Positions 17,330 through 26,720 of a stretch of DNA of 64,000 nucleotides are shown one piece after another (the stretch's first letter is position 1; each line of letters begins with the position of its first letter). Source of the stretch: Cupriavidus sp. (GTDB taxonomy: Bacteria > Pseudomonadota > Gammaproteobacteria > Burkholderiales > Burkholderiaceae). The stretch is from the NCBI GenBank assembly GCA_031181345.1, contig JAPSLC010000008.1:62001-126000 (forward strand), written 5' to 3'. The translations under genes were made by a program, and so were the position numbers. The notes beneath the pieces were generated by a model. That model was not told where the DNA came from. It saw only the letters and a list, made by a program, of their open reading frames with translations, and made no database searches.

Positions 17330-18418
17330 TCAGGTGTTCTGCACGACGATGCTGGGGAACTTGCTGGTCATGTCGCGCGCCTTGTCGGCGACCTTGATCG
17401 CCACCTTGCGCGCGATGCCGCGATAGAGCTCGGCGATCGGGCTGTCGGGCTCGGCCACCACCGTGGGCCGGCCGGAATCGGCCTGCTCGCGGATCGACAG
17501 GTTCAGCGGCAGGCTGCCCAGCAGATCGACGCCGTATTGCTCGCACATCCGCTCGCCGCCGCCTTCGCCGAAGATATGCTCGACGTGGCCGCAGCTCGGG
17601 CAGCAATAGACCGCCATGTTCTCGACGATGCCGAGGATCGGGATGCCCACCTTCTCGAACATCTTCAGGCCCTTGCGCGCGTCCAGCAGCGCGATGTCCT
17701 GCGGCGTGGTGACGATCACCGCGCCAGTCACCGGCACCTTCTGCGACAGCGTCAGCTGGATGTCGCCGGTGCCCGGCGGCATGTCGACGATCAGGTAGTC
17801 CAGCTCGTGCCAGTTGGTCTGGCGTAGCAGCTGCTCCAGCGCCGAGGTCACCATCGGACCGCGCCAGACCATCGGGTTGTCCTGCTCGATCAGGAAGCCG
17901 ATCGAGTTGGCCTGCAGGCCATGGCCTTCCAGCGGCTCCATGGTCTGGCCGTCGGCGGACTCGGGGCGGCCGTCGATGCCGAGCATCATCGGCAGGCTGG
18001 GGCCGTAGATGTCGGCGTCCAGCATGCCCACGCGCGCGCCCTCGGCGGCCAACGCCAGCGCGAGGTTGACGGCGGTGGTCGACTTGCCGACGCCGCCCTT
18101 GCCGGAGGCGACCGCGATCACGTTCTTGACGCCGGGCAGCAGCTTGACGCCGCGCTGCACCGCGTGGGCGACAATATGCATCGTCACCGTGACGCTGACA
18201 TTGGTGACGCCGGGCAGGGCGCGCAGCGCCGCGATCACCAGCTTGCGGATCGGATCGAGCTGGCTCTTGGCCGGATAGCCGAGTTCGACGTCGAGCGAGA
18301 CATCGCCGCCATCGACACGGATATTGCGGGCGGAGCGCGTGCTCACCAGATCCTTGCCCGTGTTGGGATCGATCACGGTACGCAGGGCTTCGGTAACCTG
18401 GTCAACGGTAAGGCTCAA
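17330..18418 (-). CDS. apbC: Iron-sulfur cluster carrier protein Mrp/ApbC
   Basis: The 362-residue P-loop ATPase of the Mrp/NBP35 family carries Fe-S clusters to apo-proteins in the cytoplasm. A DUF59-like N-terminal domain (residues 1-80) precedes the deviant Walker A SGKGGVGKSTT (about 105-115). The cluster-binding pair CPSC lies in VYCCPSCGHVEHIF. The start is a TTG: GGAG lies seven bases before it and the protein then reads MSLTVDQVTEALRTVID, the usual family start. It leads the FDH block, which encodes several Fe-S proteins, and it is separated from DUF3305 by only two bases. Mrp proteins are general carriers, so a special FDH role is inferred. Confidence 0.94.
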   Translation of the reverse strand: MSLTVDQVTEALRTVIDPNTGKDLVSTRSARNIRVDGGDVSLDVELGYPAKSQLDPIRKLVIAALRALPGVTNVSVTVTMHIVAHAVQRGVKLLPGVKNVIAVASGKGGVGKSTTAVNLALALAAEGARVGMLDADIYGPSLPMMLGIDGRPESADGQTMEPLEGHGLQANSIGFLIEQDNPMVWRGPMVTSALEQLLRQTNWHELDYLIVDMPPGTGDIQLTLSQKVPVTGAVIVTTPQDIALLDARKGLKMFEKVGIPILGIVENMAVYCCPSCGHVEHIFGEGGGERMCEQYGVDLLGSLPLNLSIREQADSGRPTVVAEPDSPIAELYRGIARKVAIKVADKARDMTSKFPSIVVQNT

Positions 18419-18785
18419 GACAATCTCCGCTACTTGATATGTGGGGGAAGGCGCGTACTGTATCAAAGAGTGGCCCCGCGGCTTCGCGCGGGCCTGGAAC
18501 GCCCAGATTATCCCTGCGGTGCGCAAGGGATTACACGTGCTTACAACTTTCACAGCGTCGCGCTTGTGCACGGGGCGGCATCTCCCTATTGTAGTGCCCC
18601 GACACGTCGGCTCGCCCCGGATCCGCGCCAAGGACTTTGGCAGCACCCCGGAGCGGCCTGAAACGCCACTTGGCGCTTGCATTTTTTGGAAGCTGCTGGC
18701 GCAATTAGGCCAGTGCGTCACAATGCCTCAACCCGAGGCGCAGGCAGCCGCAGTGGAAGCACAACATTCGACAGAAGGAGAAAGC
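18419..18785. other. Divergent intergenic region, apbC / OmpA-like gene
   Basis: No gene is seen in this 367-base stretch. On the minus strand, TTGATA near 18465 followed about 17 bases later by an AT-rich hexamer could be the apbC promoter. CGGGGC and GCCCCG form a short inverted repeat around 18571-18601. The plus-strand promoter of the OmpA-like gene is presumably near the T-rich TTGCATTTTTTGG at about 18678, but I cannot fix its -10. Confidence 0.45.
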
Positions 18786-19418
18786 ATGAAACTCAAGCTC
18801 GTCAGCCTTTCGATCGTCGCCGCACTGGCCGCCGGCTGTGCGACCGAGCAGGGTACGCACACCGCCGTGGGTACCGGCGCGGGCGCGGCCGTGGGCGCCG
18901 GCCTGGGCAACCTGATCGGGGGCAACACCAAGGGCACCGTGATCGGCGCCGCCGTCGGTGCAGCCGCGGGCGGTGCACTGGGCTACAACTGGAACGCGAT
19001 CCGGGGCAAGCTCAGCCGTGATACGGCCGGCACCGGCACCCAGATCTCCGAGCAGCCGGACGGCTCGCTGAAGGTCAATATCCCCAGCCAGGTGACCTTC
19101 GATACCGACAGCGCCACCATCAAGCCGTCGTTCCGCTCGGTGCTCGACCAGGTCGCACAGACGCTGAGCCAGCATCAGGACGTCAATGCCACGGTCGTCG
19201 GCCATACCGACAGCACCGGCAACCCGACCTACAACATGCAGCTGTCCCAGCGCCGCGCCCAGAGCGTGGCCGGCTATCTGGGCGAGCGCGGGGTCGCGCG
19301 CAGCCGGCTGAATGCCGAGGGCCGGGGCCAGTCCCAGCCCATTGCGGACAACGCCACCGAGGCCGGCCGGGCCCAGAATCGCCGGGTCGAAATTTTTTTG
19401 AAACCAATTCAAGGATGA
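18786..19418 (+). CDS. OmpA-family lipoprotein
   Basis: The 210-residue protein starts with a lipoprotein signal (MKLKLVSLSIVAALAAGC, Cys18). A glycine-zipper region (GTGAGAAVGAGLGNLIGG and GAAVGAAAGGALGY) follows, then a C-terminal OmpA-like peptidoglycan-binding domain with VTFDTDSATIKPSF, GHTDSTGNPTYNMQLSQRRAQSV and the AQNRRVEI signature. It therefore tethers the outer membrane to peptidoglycan (Pal/YiaD type). AAGGAG lies six bases upstream of the ATG. It is monocistronic and followed by an inverted repeat and a strong terminator. Confidence 0.93.
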   Translation: MKLKLVSLSIVAALAAGCATEQGTHTAVGTGAGAAVGAGLGNLIGGNTKGTVIGAAVGAAAGGALGYNWNAIRGKLSRDTAGTGTQISEQPDGSLKVNIPSQVTFDTDSATIKPSFRSVLDQVAQTLSQHQDVNATVVGHTDSTGNPTYNMQLSQRRAQSVAGYLGERGVARSRLNAEGRGQSQPIADNATEAGRAQNRRVEIFLKPIQG

Positions 19419-19432
19419 TGGAGTCATAGAAA

Positions 19433-19494
19433 CAGGTACCGCTTGCCACCGTTGCTGGCTCGCGATGGGTGGCTGACCTCCCGGGCGGTACCTG
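19433..19494 (+). repeat. Inverted repeat after the OmpA-like gene
   Basis: Outer arms CAGGTACCGC and GCGGTACCTG pair perfectly, and inner arms GCCACC and GGTGGC also pair, giving a branched 62-base structure in the 3' region of the OmpA-like transcript. No U-tract follows directly; the true terminator comes 30 bases later. It may stabilise the mRNA 3' end. Confidence 0.5.
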
Positions 19495-19524
19495 ATTTCT
19501 CCTCCTTTTCCGTTGTGGAAAGCT

Positions 19525-19552
19525 GCGCCGGCTCAGACCGGCGCTTTTTTTT
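19525..19552 (+). terminator. Intrinsic terminator of the OmpA-like gene
   Basis: A seven-base GC stem (GCGCCGG/CCGGCGC) with six-base loop is followed by eight T residues. It separates the OmpA-like gene from metG. Confidence 0.92.
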
Positions 19553-19604
19553 GGCCGCGCGATCCGCACCGGCGGCGCGGCCGGTGCCCGCCTCCCCCGC
19601 TTGC

Positions 19605-19610
19605 TAGAAT
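19605..19610 (+). promoter_or_regulatory. Possible -10 element of metG
   Basis: TAGAAT lies 76 bases before the metG start in otherwise GC-rich sequence. The same hexamer precedes the DUF3460 gene (28681) and the zapB-like gene (46656). A convincing -35 is not visible, so this is tentative. Confidence 0.4.
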
Positions 19611-19685
19611 GTCGGTTTTCCGCGCGCCCGGGCCGCCCGCGCCGCGCAGCACCGATATCCAACCGCTTCCCGACCGGCATTCCCC

Positions 19686-21761
19686 ATGACAGCACGTCGC
19701 ATCCTCGTCACATCTGCCCTGCCTTACGCCAACGGCCAGATCCATATCGGCCACCTGGTGGAATACATCCAGACCGATATCTGGGTCCGCTTCCAGCGCA
19801 TGATGGGCAACGAGGTCTATTACGTGGGCGCCGACGATACCCATGGCACGCCGGTGATGCTGCGCGCGGAAAAGGAAGGCATCACGCCCAAGCAGCTGAT
19901 CGACCGGGTCTGGAACGAGCACAAGCGCGACTTCGACAGCTTCCTGGTGTCGTTCGACAACTACTACAGCACCGACTCCGAAGAGAACCGGCTGCTGTGC
20001 GAAAAGATCTACCTGGCGCTGAAGGCCGAGGACCTGATCGCCGAGCGCGAGGTCGAGCAGTTCTACGATCCGGTCAAGAACATGTTCCTGCCGGACCGCT
20101 TCATCAAGGGCGAGTGCCCCAAGTGCGGCGCCAAGGACCAGTACGGCGACTCCTGCGAGATCTGCGGCACCACCTATGTGCCGACCGACCTGAAGAACCC
20201 GTACTCGGTGGTGTCAGGCGCGACGCCGGTGCGCAAGTCCTCGACCCACTATTTCTTCAAGCTGTCCGATCCGCGCTGCGAGAGCTTCCTGCGCGAGTGG
20301 GTGGCCGACCTGGCCCAGCCGGAAGCCAGCAACAAGATGCAGGAATGGCTGGGCGGCGACGGCGAGGCCTCCACGCTGTCGGACTGGGACATCTCGCGCG
20401 ACGCGCCCTACTTCGGCTTCGAGATCCCCGGCGCGCCGGGCAAGTTCTTCTACGTCTGGCTGGACGCGCCGATCGGCTACTACGCCAGCTTCAAGAACCT
20501 GTGCGAACGCAAGGGCATCGACTTCGACGCCTGGGTCGGCCCGCATTCGACCGCCGAGCAATACCACTTCATCGGCAAGGACATCCTGTACTTCCACACG
20601 CTGTTCTGGCCCGCGATGCTGCGCTTTTCAGGCTACCGCACGCCGACCAATGTGTTCGCGCACGGCTTCCTGACCGTCGACGGCGCCAAGATGAGCAAGT
20701 CGCGCGGCACCTTCATCACCGCGCAGAGCTATATCGACACGGGCATGAACCCGGAATGGCTGCGCTACTACTTCGCCGCCAAGCTGAACGCCAGCATGGA
20801 AGACCTGGACCTGAACCTGGACGACTTCGTCTCGCGGGTCAACAGCGACCTGATCGGCAAGTACGTCAATATCGCGAGCCGGGCGGCGGGCTTCCTGGTC
20901 AAGCGCTTCGACGGCCGCGTCGACGACGCCGCGCTGTCCCATCCGCTGCTCGAGCAGCTGCGCCAGGCCGCGCCGCAGATCGCGCAGCTGTACGAGGGCC
21001 GCGAATACAGCAAGGCGCTGCGCCTGGTGATGGAGTTGACCGACGCCGTCAATGCCTTCGTCGACGCCGAGAAGCCGTGGGAGCTGGCCAAGGACGAGGC
21101 CAGGCGCGCGGCCCTGCATGCGGCCTGCTCGGTGTCGCTGGAAGCGTTCCGCCTGCTGACGGTCTACCTGAAGCCGGTGGTGCCCAACGTCGCGGCCGGC
21201 GTCGAGGCCTTCCTCAATGTCGAGCCGCTGGACTGGCGCGCGATCGACCGCCAGTTGAGCGGCGCCAGCCCGATCAAGCCGTACTCGCACCTGATGACGC
21301 GGGTCGACACCAGGCAGATCGAGGCGCTGCTGGCGGCCAACCGCGACTCGCTGCAGGCCACGCCCGCAGGCGGCGCCGAGGCCGGCAATGCCGCCGCCGC
21401 TGGCATCGAGCCGATCGCCGACACCATCACGATCGACGACTTCGCCAAGGTCGACCTGCGCGTGGCGCGCATCGTCGAATGCCGGAAGGTCGAGGGCTCG
21501 AACAAGCTGCTGCAGCTGACGCTGGACCTGGGCGAGGGCAAGACCCGCAACGTGTTCTCGGGCATCCAGTCGGCCTACCAGCCGGAGCAGCTGGTCGGCA
21601 AGCTGACCGTGGTGGTCGCCAACCTGGCGCCGCGCAAGATGAAGTTCGGCCTGTCCGAAGGCATGGTGCTGGCGGCCTCGGCGGCCGACGAGAAGGCGGC
21701 GCCGGGCCTCTACATCCTCGAACCGCATGCGGGCGCGGTGCCCGGCATGCGCATTCGCTGA
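19686..21761 (+). CDS. metG: Methionyl-tRNA synthetase
   Basis: The 691-residue enzyme charges tRNA-Met and initiator tRNA with methionine. The class-I signatures are HIGH (residues 20-23, in NGQIHIGHL) and KMSKS (about 335-339). The zinc knuckle is [20 protein letters not shown]-terminal EMAPII/Trbp111-like tRNA-binding domain starts near residue 583 ([20 protein letters not shown]) and includes NVFSGI and [14 protein letters not shown]. The domain set matches the E. coli MetG1 type. It is a single gene, convergent with the BamE-like lipoprotein gene. Confidence 0.97.
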   Translation: MTARRILVTSALPYANGQIHIGHLVEYIQTDIWVRFQRMMGNEVYYVGADDTHGTPVMLRAEKEGITPKQLIDRVWNEHKRDFDSFLVSFDNYYSTDSEENRLLCEKIYLALKAEDLIAEREVEQFYDPVKNMFLPDRFIKGECPKCGAKDQYGDSCEICGTTYVPTDLKNPYSVVSGATPVRKSSTHYFFKLSDPRCESFLREWVADLAQPEASNKMQEWLGGDGEASTLSDWDISRDAPYFGFEIPGAPGKFFYVWLDAPIGYYASFKNLCERKGIDFDAWVGPHSTAEQYHFIGKDILYFHTLFWPAMLRFSGYRTPTNVFAHGFLTVDGAKMSKSRGTFITAQSYIDTGMNPEWLRYYFAAKLNASMEDLDLNLDDFVSRVNSDLIGKYVNIASRAAGFLVKRFDGRVDDAALSHPLLEQLRQAAPQIAQLYEGREYSKALRLVMELTDAVNAFVDAEKPWELAKDEARRAALHAACSVSLEAFRLLTVYLKPVVPNVAAGVEAFLNVEPLDWRAIDRQLSGASPIKPYSHLMTRVDTRQIEALLAANRDSLQATPAGGAEAGNAAAAGIEPIADTITIDDFAKVDLRVARIVECRKVEGSNKLLQLTLDLGEGKTRNVFSGIQSAYQPEQLVGKLTVVVANLAPRKMKFGLSEGMVLAASAADEKAAPGLYILEPHAGAVPGMRIR

Positions 21762-21785
21762 TCGCCTCGCGGTCGCGGGGCGGCG

Positions 21786-22373
21786 TCAGCCGCCCTGCAC
21801 CTTCGACGGATCGTCGCTGCGCGAGGTATGCGTGACGAGCCCGTCCGTGCCGAAGTGCACGTTGAAGAAGGCCTTGTCCTGCGAGGTCTCCCACCAGCGG
21901 TAGCCCCACACGGTCTCCTGCTTCAGGCGGAAGGCCTCGATCCTGGTCGGCTTGCCCAGCATGCGGCGGACGCTGTCCTGGCTCATGCCGGCGCGCACGC
22001 GCTGGAAGTTCTCCGCGGTCAGCACCTGCTCGATCGCGCCGACCTTGCCGTCGGCGCCGATCGTCACCATCCAGGTGGTGGCGCCCTCGGGTCCGCGCGG
22101 ATATTCGAGCCGGCGCGCGCCGTTTTCCTCTTCCCAGACGATTTCCGGCTTGCCGGCCTGGCGGCGCACGTCGTCCTCGCTGGACACCCCGGGCTCGATC
22201 CCCTTGAACAGCTGGCTGTCGGGCTGGATCGTCTGCCAGGCCGAGCGCGCGGCGTCGCCCGCCTTGTTCAGCGCCTCGTCGACCTTGCGCTGGTCGCAGC
22301 CGAACAGCGCCAGCACCGAAGCGATCAGTCCCATCGCGGCCACCCCGCGCGCGGACCGGCGGCCCGCACCCAC
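21786..22373 (-). CDS. BamE/SmpA-like outer membrane lipoprotein
   Basis: This protein of about 195 residues has a lipoprotein signal (RRSARGVAAMGLIASVLALFGC) and a duplicated SmpA/OmlA-like fold: GIEPGVSSEDDVRRQAGKPEIVW and RVRAGMSQDSVRRMLGKPTRIEAF. This suggests a BamE-type lipoprotein helping outer membrane protein assembly, although it is not necessarily the core BamE. The start is uncertain. GTG at 22373 gives a complete signal peptide with positive charges, while ATG at 22334 would leave the signal without them. It follows tamB by about 13 bases, so tamA-tamB-lipoprotein form an operon for envelope assembly. Confidence 0.85.
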   Translation of the reverse strand: MGAGRRSARGVAAMGLIASVLALFGCDQRKVDEALNKAGDAARSAWQTIQPDSQLFKGIEPGVSSEDDVRRQAGKPEIVWEEENGARRLEYPRGPEGATTWMVTIGADGKVGAIEQVLTAENFQRVRAGMSQDSVRRMLGKPTRIEAFRLKQETVWGYRWWETSQDKAFFNVHFGTDGLVTHTSRSDDPSKVQGG

Positions 22374-22386
22374 GCCGCTGCCGCTG

Positions 22387-25300
22387 TCATCGCTTGATGG
22401 CCTCGACAGGCCCTTCCGGTGCCGTGGGCGGATTGTCGGCGTCGCCGCCGGTGCTTCCCTTGCTTCCATCCTGCTCTCTCCTGGCGCCCTCGCGCCGTGG
22501 TGACGATCCTGAAAATAGCTGGCTCCAGCTGTCGAAGCGGCGGTTGAACAGCAGCGACAGCCCATTGATGGTGCCGCCCCTGGCGATCAGCGACCAGCGC
22601 CGGGAGAACGCCCAGGTCAGCTTGGCGACGTTGGCGGCCGACGTCAGGCTCTGCTCGTAGCCGACCGAGATCTTCTCGCTGACCGCCTTGCCGACGGTGA
22701 CGACCTGCTGATCGCTCAGGCCCGCCGTGCTCGGCCCGATCGAAAACTCGTCGATGCCGAAGCGCTGCACCACGCCCTTGCCCGCCTTCGAGCCGAGCAT
22801 GCCGAGCGCAGCCCCGCCCAGCGCCGCGCCGCTCAACTGCTGTTGCTGCCCCGCCGTCCCGCTCTCGGCGCCGTAACCGAACATCAGCCATGACAGTTTG
22901 TCCTCGTCCGGCACGTTGGGCTCGGACACCAGCCGCACGCGCGGCAGCCGTACCGTGCCGGTGACCTCGACGCCGGCCTCGACCTCCTGGTTCAGCCGCA
23001 TCGCGCGGATGTTCAGGTTGGGGTTGCCGACCGGGCCGTTGAAGTTGACGATGCCACGCGTGATCTGCAGCCGGCGGCCGAAGGCCTCGTAGGTGCCGTC
23101 GACGACCCGCACGGTGCCCGTCACGCGCATCGGCGTCAAGGGCTCGCTGTTGACGCCGAGGCGCCCGGCCAGCAGCAGGTCGGCGCCCGCGCCGCGGAAA
23201 CGGAAGCGGTCGCCCAGGTCCACCGACAGGTCGATCACCGGGGCGAAGCGGCTGGTCGGCTGCGACTCGGGCACCGCCGGCGTGGCCGCGGTACGCACCT
23301 CGCGCTCGGCGCGGCGATCGGACTTGCGCACGATCACCACGTCGTCGCCGAGCACCGGTGCGCCGGCCTTGGGCAGGTCGAACAGGCCGCGGTCGACGCG
23401 GAACTTGCCGCGGATCACGAACTGCCGGTTCTCGTTGGCCATATCGGCATTGCCCGACACCACCAGCGTGCGCTCGGGGCTGGCGAACAGCTCCAGCCGG
23501 TCGGCGACGATGCGGGCGCGCAGCGTGGGGTCGGTCTCGCCGAGCCGCACGTTGCCGCTGGCGGTCAGCGTACCGTCGCCGCCGCGGAACAGGACCTGGC
23601 GCAGTTCGATCACGTTGCGGTGGAGCACGATGCGCACGATACCGTCGGTCAGGCGGATGCCCTGGTCGTACAGCGTGATGGCCAGACCGTCGCCGTTGAC
23701 GGTGCCGGTCAGCACCGGCGCGCCGATCGTGCCGGCCAGCTGCATCGCGGCCGCCAGCCGGCCGTCGAAGGCGTATTGCGGACCGGTCAGGGCCTCCAGC
23801 GCCTTCAGGCGCGGCACGTCGACGGCGACCTGGCCGCCCAGCGCCGAGGCCGGCGTGACCGTCAGCACCCCCTGCTCCGGCATCAGGCCGGCGAACGCGT
23901 CGACCTTGGCCGTGCCCAGGCGCGACGACACCACGTTGCCGCGCAGCTGCAGGCGATTGCCGGCGGCCTCGGCGCGCAGCACGGTGTCGCCCAGCCCCAG
24001 CGTGGTGAAGCCGCGCCCGGCGTTGACCGACAGGTCGCCGCTGCGGCGCCGCAGTTCGGCAAAGCCCGACGCGGTCTCGGCCAGATTCAGGTTCCATTGG
24101 CCGTCGAGCACCAGGTCCGAGCGCAGCGGCGGCGCATCGCCGGTGAAGGCCTCGGCCAGCGCGAGCAGATGGCCGACCTGCAGCCCGCTCAGTGCGCCCT
24201 GCGTGCGGATGCGGCCGCGGTCCCAGTCCAGGCGGTCCAGCGCGATGGTGCCGCGTGCGAGCTGCAGCCGCGTCTGTCCCAGCGTCAGCTTCTGCGCGCC
24301 GGCGCTGACGGCCACCGGCGTCAGCAGCTTCAGCTCGACGGTGCCGCGCTCCTCCAGCGTGCTCAGCGTGCCGGTCCAGGTGCCGTTCTTCCAGCTGCCC
24401 TGCCCCGCGGCCTGCAGTTGCAGCGGCCGGCGCCGCATGCGGCCCTCGCCTTCGACGGTGAAGCTGTGCCTGGCCTGCGTGCCGTCCAGGCTCGCCTGCA
24501 GCGTGCTCATCGTCAGTTGCGGGCCGCGATAGCCGCGCGCGTCCAGCCGCAGCCGCAGCGGACCGTCGATGCCGCCGCGCAGGTCGGCGTTGCCACTGGC
24601 GCTTTCCACCCGGTGCGGGCCCATCGACAGCGCGCGGGCATCGTAGGTCGCGGTGACCTCCGGCCGTTGCCAGGTGCCGCTGACCTGGGCGTCGAGCTTG
24701 AGCGTACCGCCGACCCCGAACTTGAGCCGGTCGAGCTGCGGCGCGTCGACGGCCACCGTCATGCGATCGCCGCGCGCGCCGAAGCTGCCGCGCAAGTCGG
24801 CGCGATTGCCTGCCATCGACAGCGTCGCCTCGCTGGGCAGCAGCCGCTGCCCGGCCAGCCGGACCTTGCCGCCGCCGGTCATCGGCAGCCCCGCGTATTC
24901 GCTGTCGCCGATCGAAAAATCGGCGGCCATGCGCGGCTCGCCGGCCAGCGTGCCGGAGGCGTCGAAGGTCGCGTTGATGCGGCCCTTGGCGACGCTCGCC
25001 AGCCGCGCGGGGTCCAGATCGCTGACGCGGCCCTTGAAGCTGAACGGCTGCTGGTCCTTCAGCCCGAGCCTGCCTTCGGCATGCACGCTGCCCTGCGCGA
25101 CACCCAGGCGCAGCGCCGCCAGCGTGACCGCGTCGGCGTCGATGCGCGCGTCGGCGAACAGCTTGAGCTCGCCGCCGCCGAGGTCGAGCGCCACGCTCTG
25201 GCGACCAGGCTCCAGCCGCACGATCACCGGGCCGGACAGCCGCGCGCTGCGCAGCTTGCCGTGCATTGCATGGGGGTCGAGCCGGCGCACGTCCAGGTCG

Positions 25301-26583
25301 AAGCCGCCGCGGCCCTCGCGCAGCGATCCGCTGCCGGCGATCTCGCCATTGCCCGCCAGCGCCACATGCAGGTCGCGGACATGCTGGGCCGCCTGGCTCA
25401 GCTCGACCGTGGCGCGCACCGATTGCACCGGCAGCCGCTCGGCGTCGAGCGGTCCGGCCTCGTGATTGCGGATGGATACCTCGCCGGCCACGGTCAGCGG
25501 GGCGGCGCCCGGGGCCGACGGTGTCGATGGCTGCGGGGCAGAGGCGGCCGGAACGCTGGCCGGTGCAGCCGATGGCGCCGAAGCCGCCGGAACACTGGCC
25601 GGTGCAGCCGGTGCCGGTGCGCCCGCGGTGCCATCCACCGGCCGCAGTTCCGCATGCACCGACAGGTTCGCCTGCGGCGCAGAGGGATTGAACAGCCGCG
25701 GATTGATGCGCTCGCCGTCGACCCGCAAGCGCGTGAACGGCACCTGCCCGAACGGCGTCAACTCGATCTCGCCGCGGCCGCGCAGACGGTCGCCGCTCGC
25801 CTCGACATCGGCGCGCAGCGCCTCCAGCGTACCGTTGGCGCGCGCGCTGACGTTGTAGGCCTCCTGTTCCCATTCGCCTTCGAGCAGGGCCTCGCCGTTC
25901 AGCGCGAACGGCGCCTCGCCGGCGAGCTGCGCGTTGGCCGACAGCTTGCCGTAGGGCGTGACCAGCCGGTCGACGGTCAGCCGGTGCCGGTGGCCGTCCG
26001 TATGCAAGGCGGCCGACAGATCGGAAAACACCAGCGGCGACGCGGTGGCCTCGGGCCCGCGCAGGATCGACAGCCGTGCCAGCGTCAGCGCATCGACGTC
26101 GACCGCGAGCGGCAGGGACAGCGAATCGGGCAAGGTGGGCGGCGGCTGGTCCGGCTTGTCCTGGGACGGGGGCAGCCGCACGTCGACGTTGCCCAGCCGC
26201 AGCGCGGCCACATGCAGCCGCGTCCGGCCGGGCCCCAGATGCCAGGCCAGCGACCAGCTGCCGTCGAGGCGGTCCACGCTGACGCGGGTCTCGCCCTGCG
26301 CGAACACCACGTCGCGCAGCTGCAGGCCACGCGCGAAGGTGCCGCCCTGGTACTGGCCGACCAGTACGCCGGCGGACAGCCGGGTCGCCAGCGACCACAG
26401 CTCGCGCGAGCCGCGCTCCGTGCGCAGCGCCGCGCCCAGCGCGATCGCCAGCAGCACGATCAGCGCCACCAGGGCCAGCAGCACGACGCCGAGCACGCGC
26501 AGCCAGCGCCGGCGGCGCGGCTGCGGCGCGCGCGGCGACTCGCTGCCGCGGGCGGGAACGGAAGGCAGATCGGGCGTGCTCAT
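22387..26583 (-). CDS. tamB: Translocation and assembly module TamB
   Basis: The 1398-residue protein has one N-terminal inner-membrane helix (LRVLGVVLLALVALIVLLAIALG) and a very long beta-rich periplasmic part. It ends in the conserved TamB/DUF490 domain with LRLTGTVRVVDGTYEAFGRRLQ-like, LSWLMFGYGAE and GKAVSEKISVGYEQSL segments. TamB bridges the inner membrane to TamA and takes part in outer membrane protein insertion and phospholipid transport. A Pro/Ala/Ser-rich insert near residues 320-350 includes a 39-base duplication. The gene starts right after tamA with a possible small ORF between, and the BamE-like gene follows. Confidence 0.94.
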   Translation of the reverse strand: MSTPDLPSVPARGSESPRAPQPRRRRWLRVLGVVLLALVALIVLLAIALGAALRTERGSRELWSLATRLSAGVLVGQYQGGTFARGLQLRDVVFAQGETRVSVDRLDGSWSLAWHLGPGRTRLHVAALRLGNVDVRLPPSQDKPDQPPPTLPDSLSLPLAVDVDALTLARLSILRGPEATASPLVFSDLSAALHTDGHRHRLTVDRLVTPYGKLSANAQLAGEAPFALNGEALLEGEWEQEAYNVSARANGTLEALRADVEASGDRLRGRGEIELTPFGQVPFTRLRVDGERINPRLFNPSAPQANLSVHAELRPVDGTAGAPAPAAPASVPAASAPSAAPASVPAASAPQPSTPSAPGAAPLTVAGEVSIRNHEAGPLDAERLPVQSVRATVELSQAAQHVRDLHVALAGNGEIAGSGSLREGRGGFDLDVRRLDPHAMHGKLRSARLSGPVIVRLEPGRQSVALDLGGGELKLFADARIDADAVTLAALRLGVAQGSVHAEGRLGLKDQQPFSFKGRVSDLDPARLASVAKGRINATFDASGTLAGEPRMAADFSIGDSEYAGLPMTGGGKVRLAGQRLLPSEATLSMAGNRADLRGSFGARGDRMTVAVDAPQLDRLKFGVGGTLKLDAQVSGTWQRPEVTATYDARALSMGPHRVESASGNADLRGGIDGPLRLRLDARGYRGPQLTMSTLQASLDGTQARHSFTVEGEGRMRRRPLQLQAAGQGSWKNGTWTGTLSTLEERGTVELKLLTPVAVSAGAQKLTLGQTRLQLARGTIALDRLDWDRGRIRTQGALSGLQVGHLLALAEAFTGDAPPLRSDLVLDGQWNLNLAETASGFAELRRRSGDLSVNAGRGFTTLGLGDTVLRAEAAGNRLQLRGNVVSSRLGTAKVDAFAGLMPEQGVLTVTPASALGGQVAVDVPRLKALEALTGPQYAFDGRLAAAMQLAGTIGAPVLTGTVNGDGLAITLYDQGIRLTDGIVRIVLHRNVIELRQVLFRGGDGTLTASGNVRLGETDPTLRARIVADRLELFASPERTLVVSGNADMANENRQFVIRGKFRVDRGLFDLPKAGAPVLGDDVVIVRKSDRRAEREVRTAATPAVPESQPTSRFAPVIDLSVDLGDRFRFRGAGADLLLAGRLGVNSEPLTPMRVTGTVRVVDGTYEAFGRRLQITRGIVNFNGPVGNPNLNIRAMRLNQEVEAGVEVTGTVRLPRVRLVSEPNVPDEDKLSWLMFGYGAESGTAGQQQQLSGAALGGAALGMLGSKAGKGVVQRFGIDEFSIGPSTAGLSDQQVVTVGKAVSEKISVGYEQSLTSAANVAKLTWAFSRRWSLIARGGTINGLSLLFNRRFDSWSQLFSGSSPRREGARREQDGSKGSTGGDADNPPTAPEGPVEAIKR
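25543..25620 (-). repeat. 39-bp direct duplication inside tamB
   Basis: Two adjacent 39-base copies encode a repeated 13-residue Ala/Pro/Ser unit (PASVPAASAP core) in the periplasmic linker of TamB. The copies differ at several positions. It keeps frame, so it only lengthens the linker. Confidence 0.75.
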
Positions 26584-26720
26584 GCGCCGGGACTCGGGAG
26601 ATCGGCAGGGACGGCGCCGGTTGAAGCGATCGAAGCCAACGTGGCGGTGGCGGCAATCGAGGCAATGCCGACGATCGCGTCATGCGCCGGTGCCGGCCGG
26701 CACGAAGGACACATCGCCAT
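26580..26720 (-). CDS. Possible small ORF between tamA and tamB
   Basis: A 46-codon frame starts with an ATG that overlaps the tamA stop (TGATG) and ends with a TGA that overlaps the tamB start (ATGA), so it would be translationally coupled on both sides. The peptide begins MAMCPSCRPAPAHD and continues with a hydrophobic Ile/Ala/Thr/Ser stretch of degenerate repeats. I recognise no family. It may equally be an accident of a GC-rich spacer; only conservation or ribosome data could decide. Confidence 0.35.
   Translation of the reverse strand: MAMCPSCRPAPAHDAIVGIASIAATATLASIASTGAVPADLPSPGA

Noticed and set aside
21778..21795. Terminator between metG and the BamE-like gene
   Set aside because: A seven-base GC hairpin overlaps the stop codon of the BamE-like gene, but no T-run follows on either strand.
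22325..26683. Long Arg/Ala-rich frame in the tamB region, same strand
   Set aside because: It is a shifted reading of tamB with improbable composition and no motifs.
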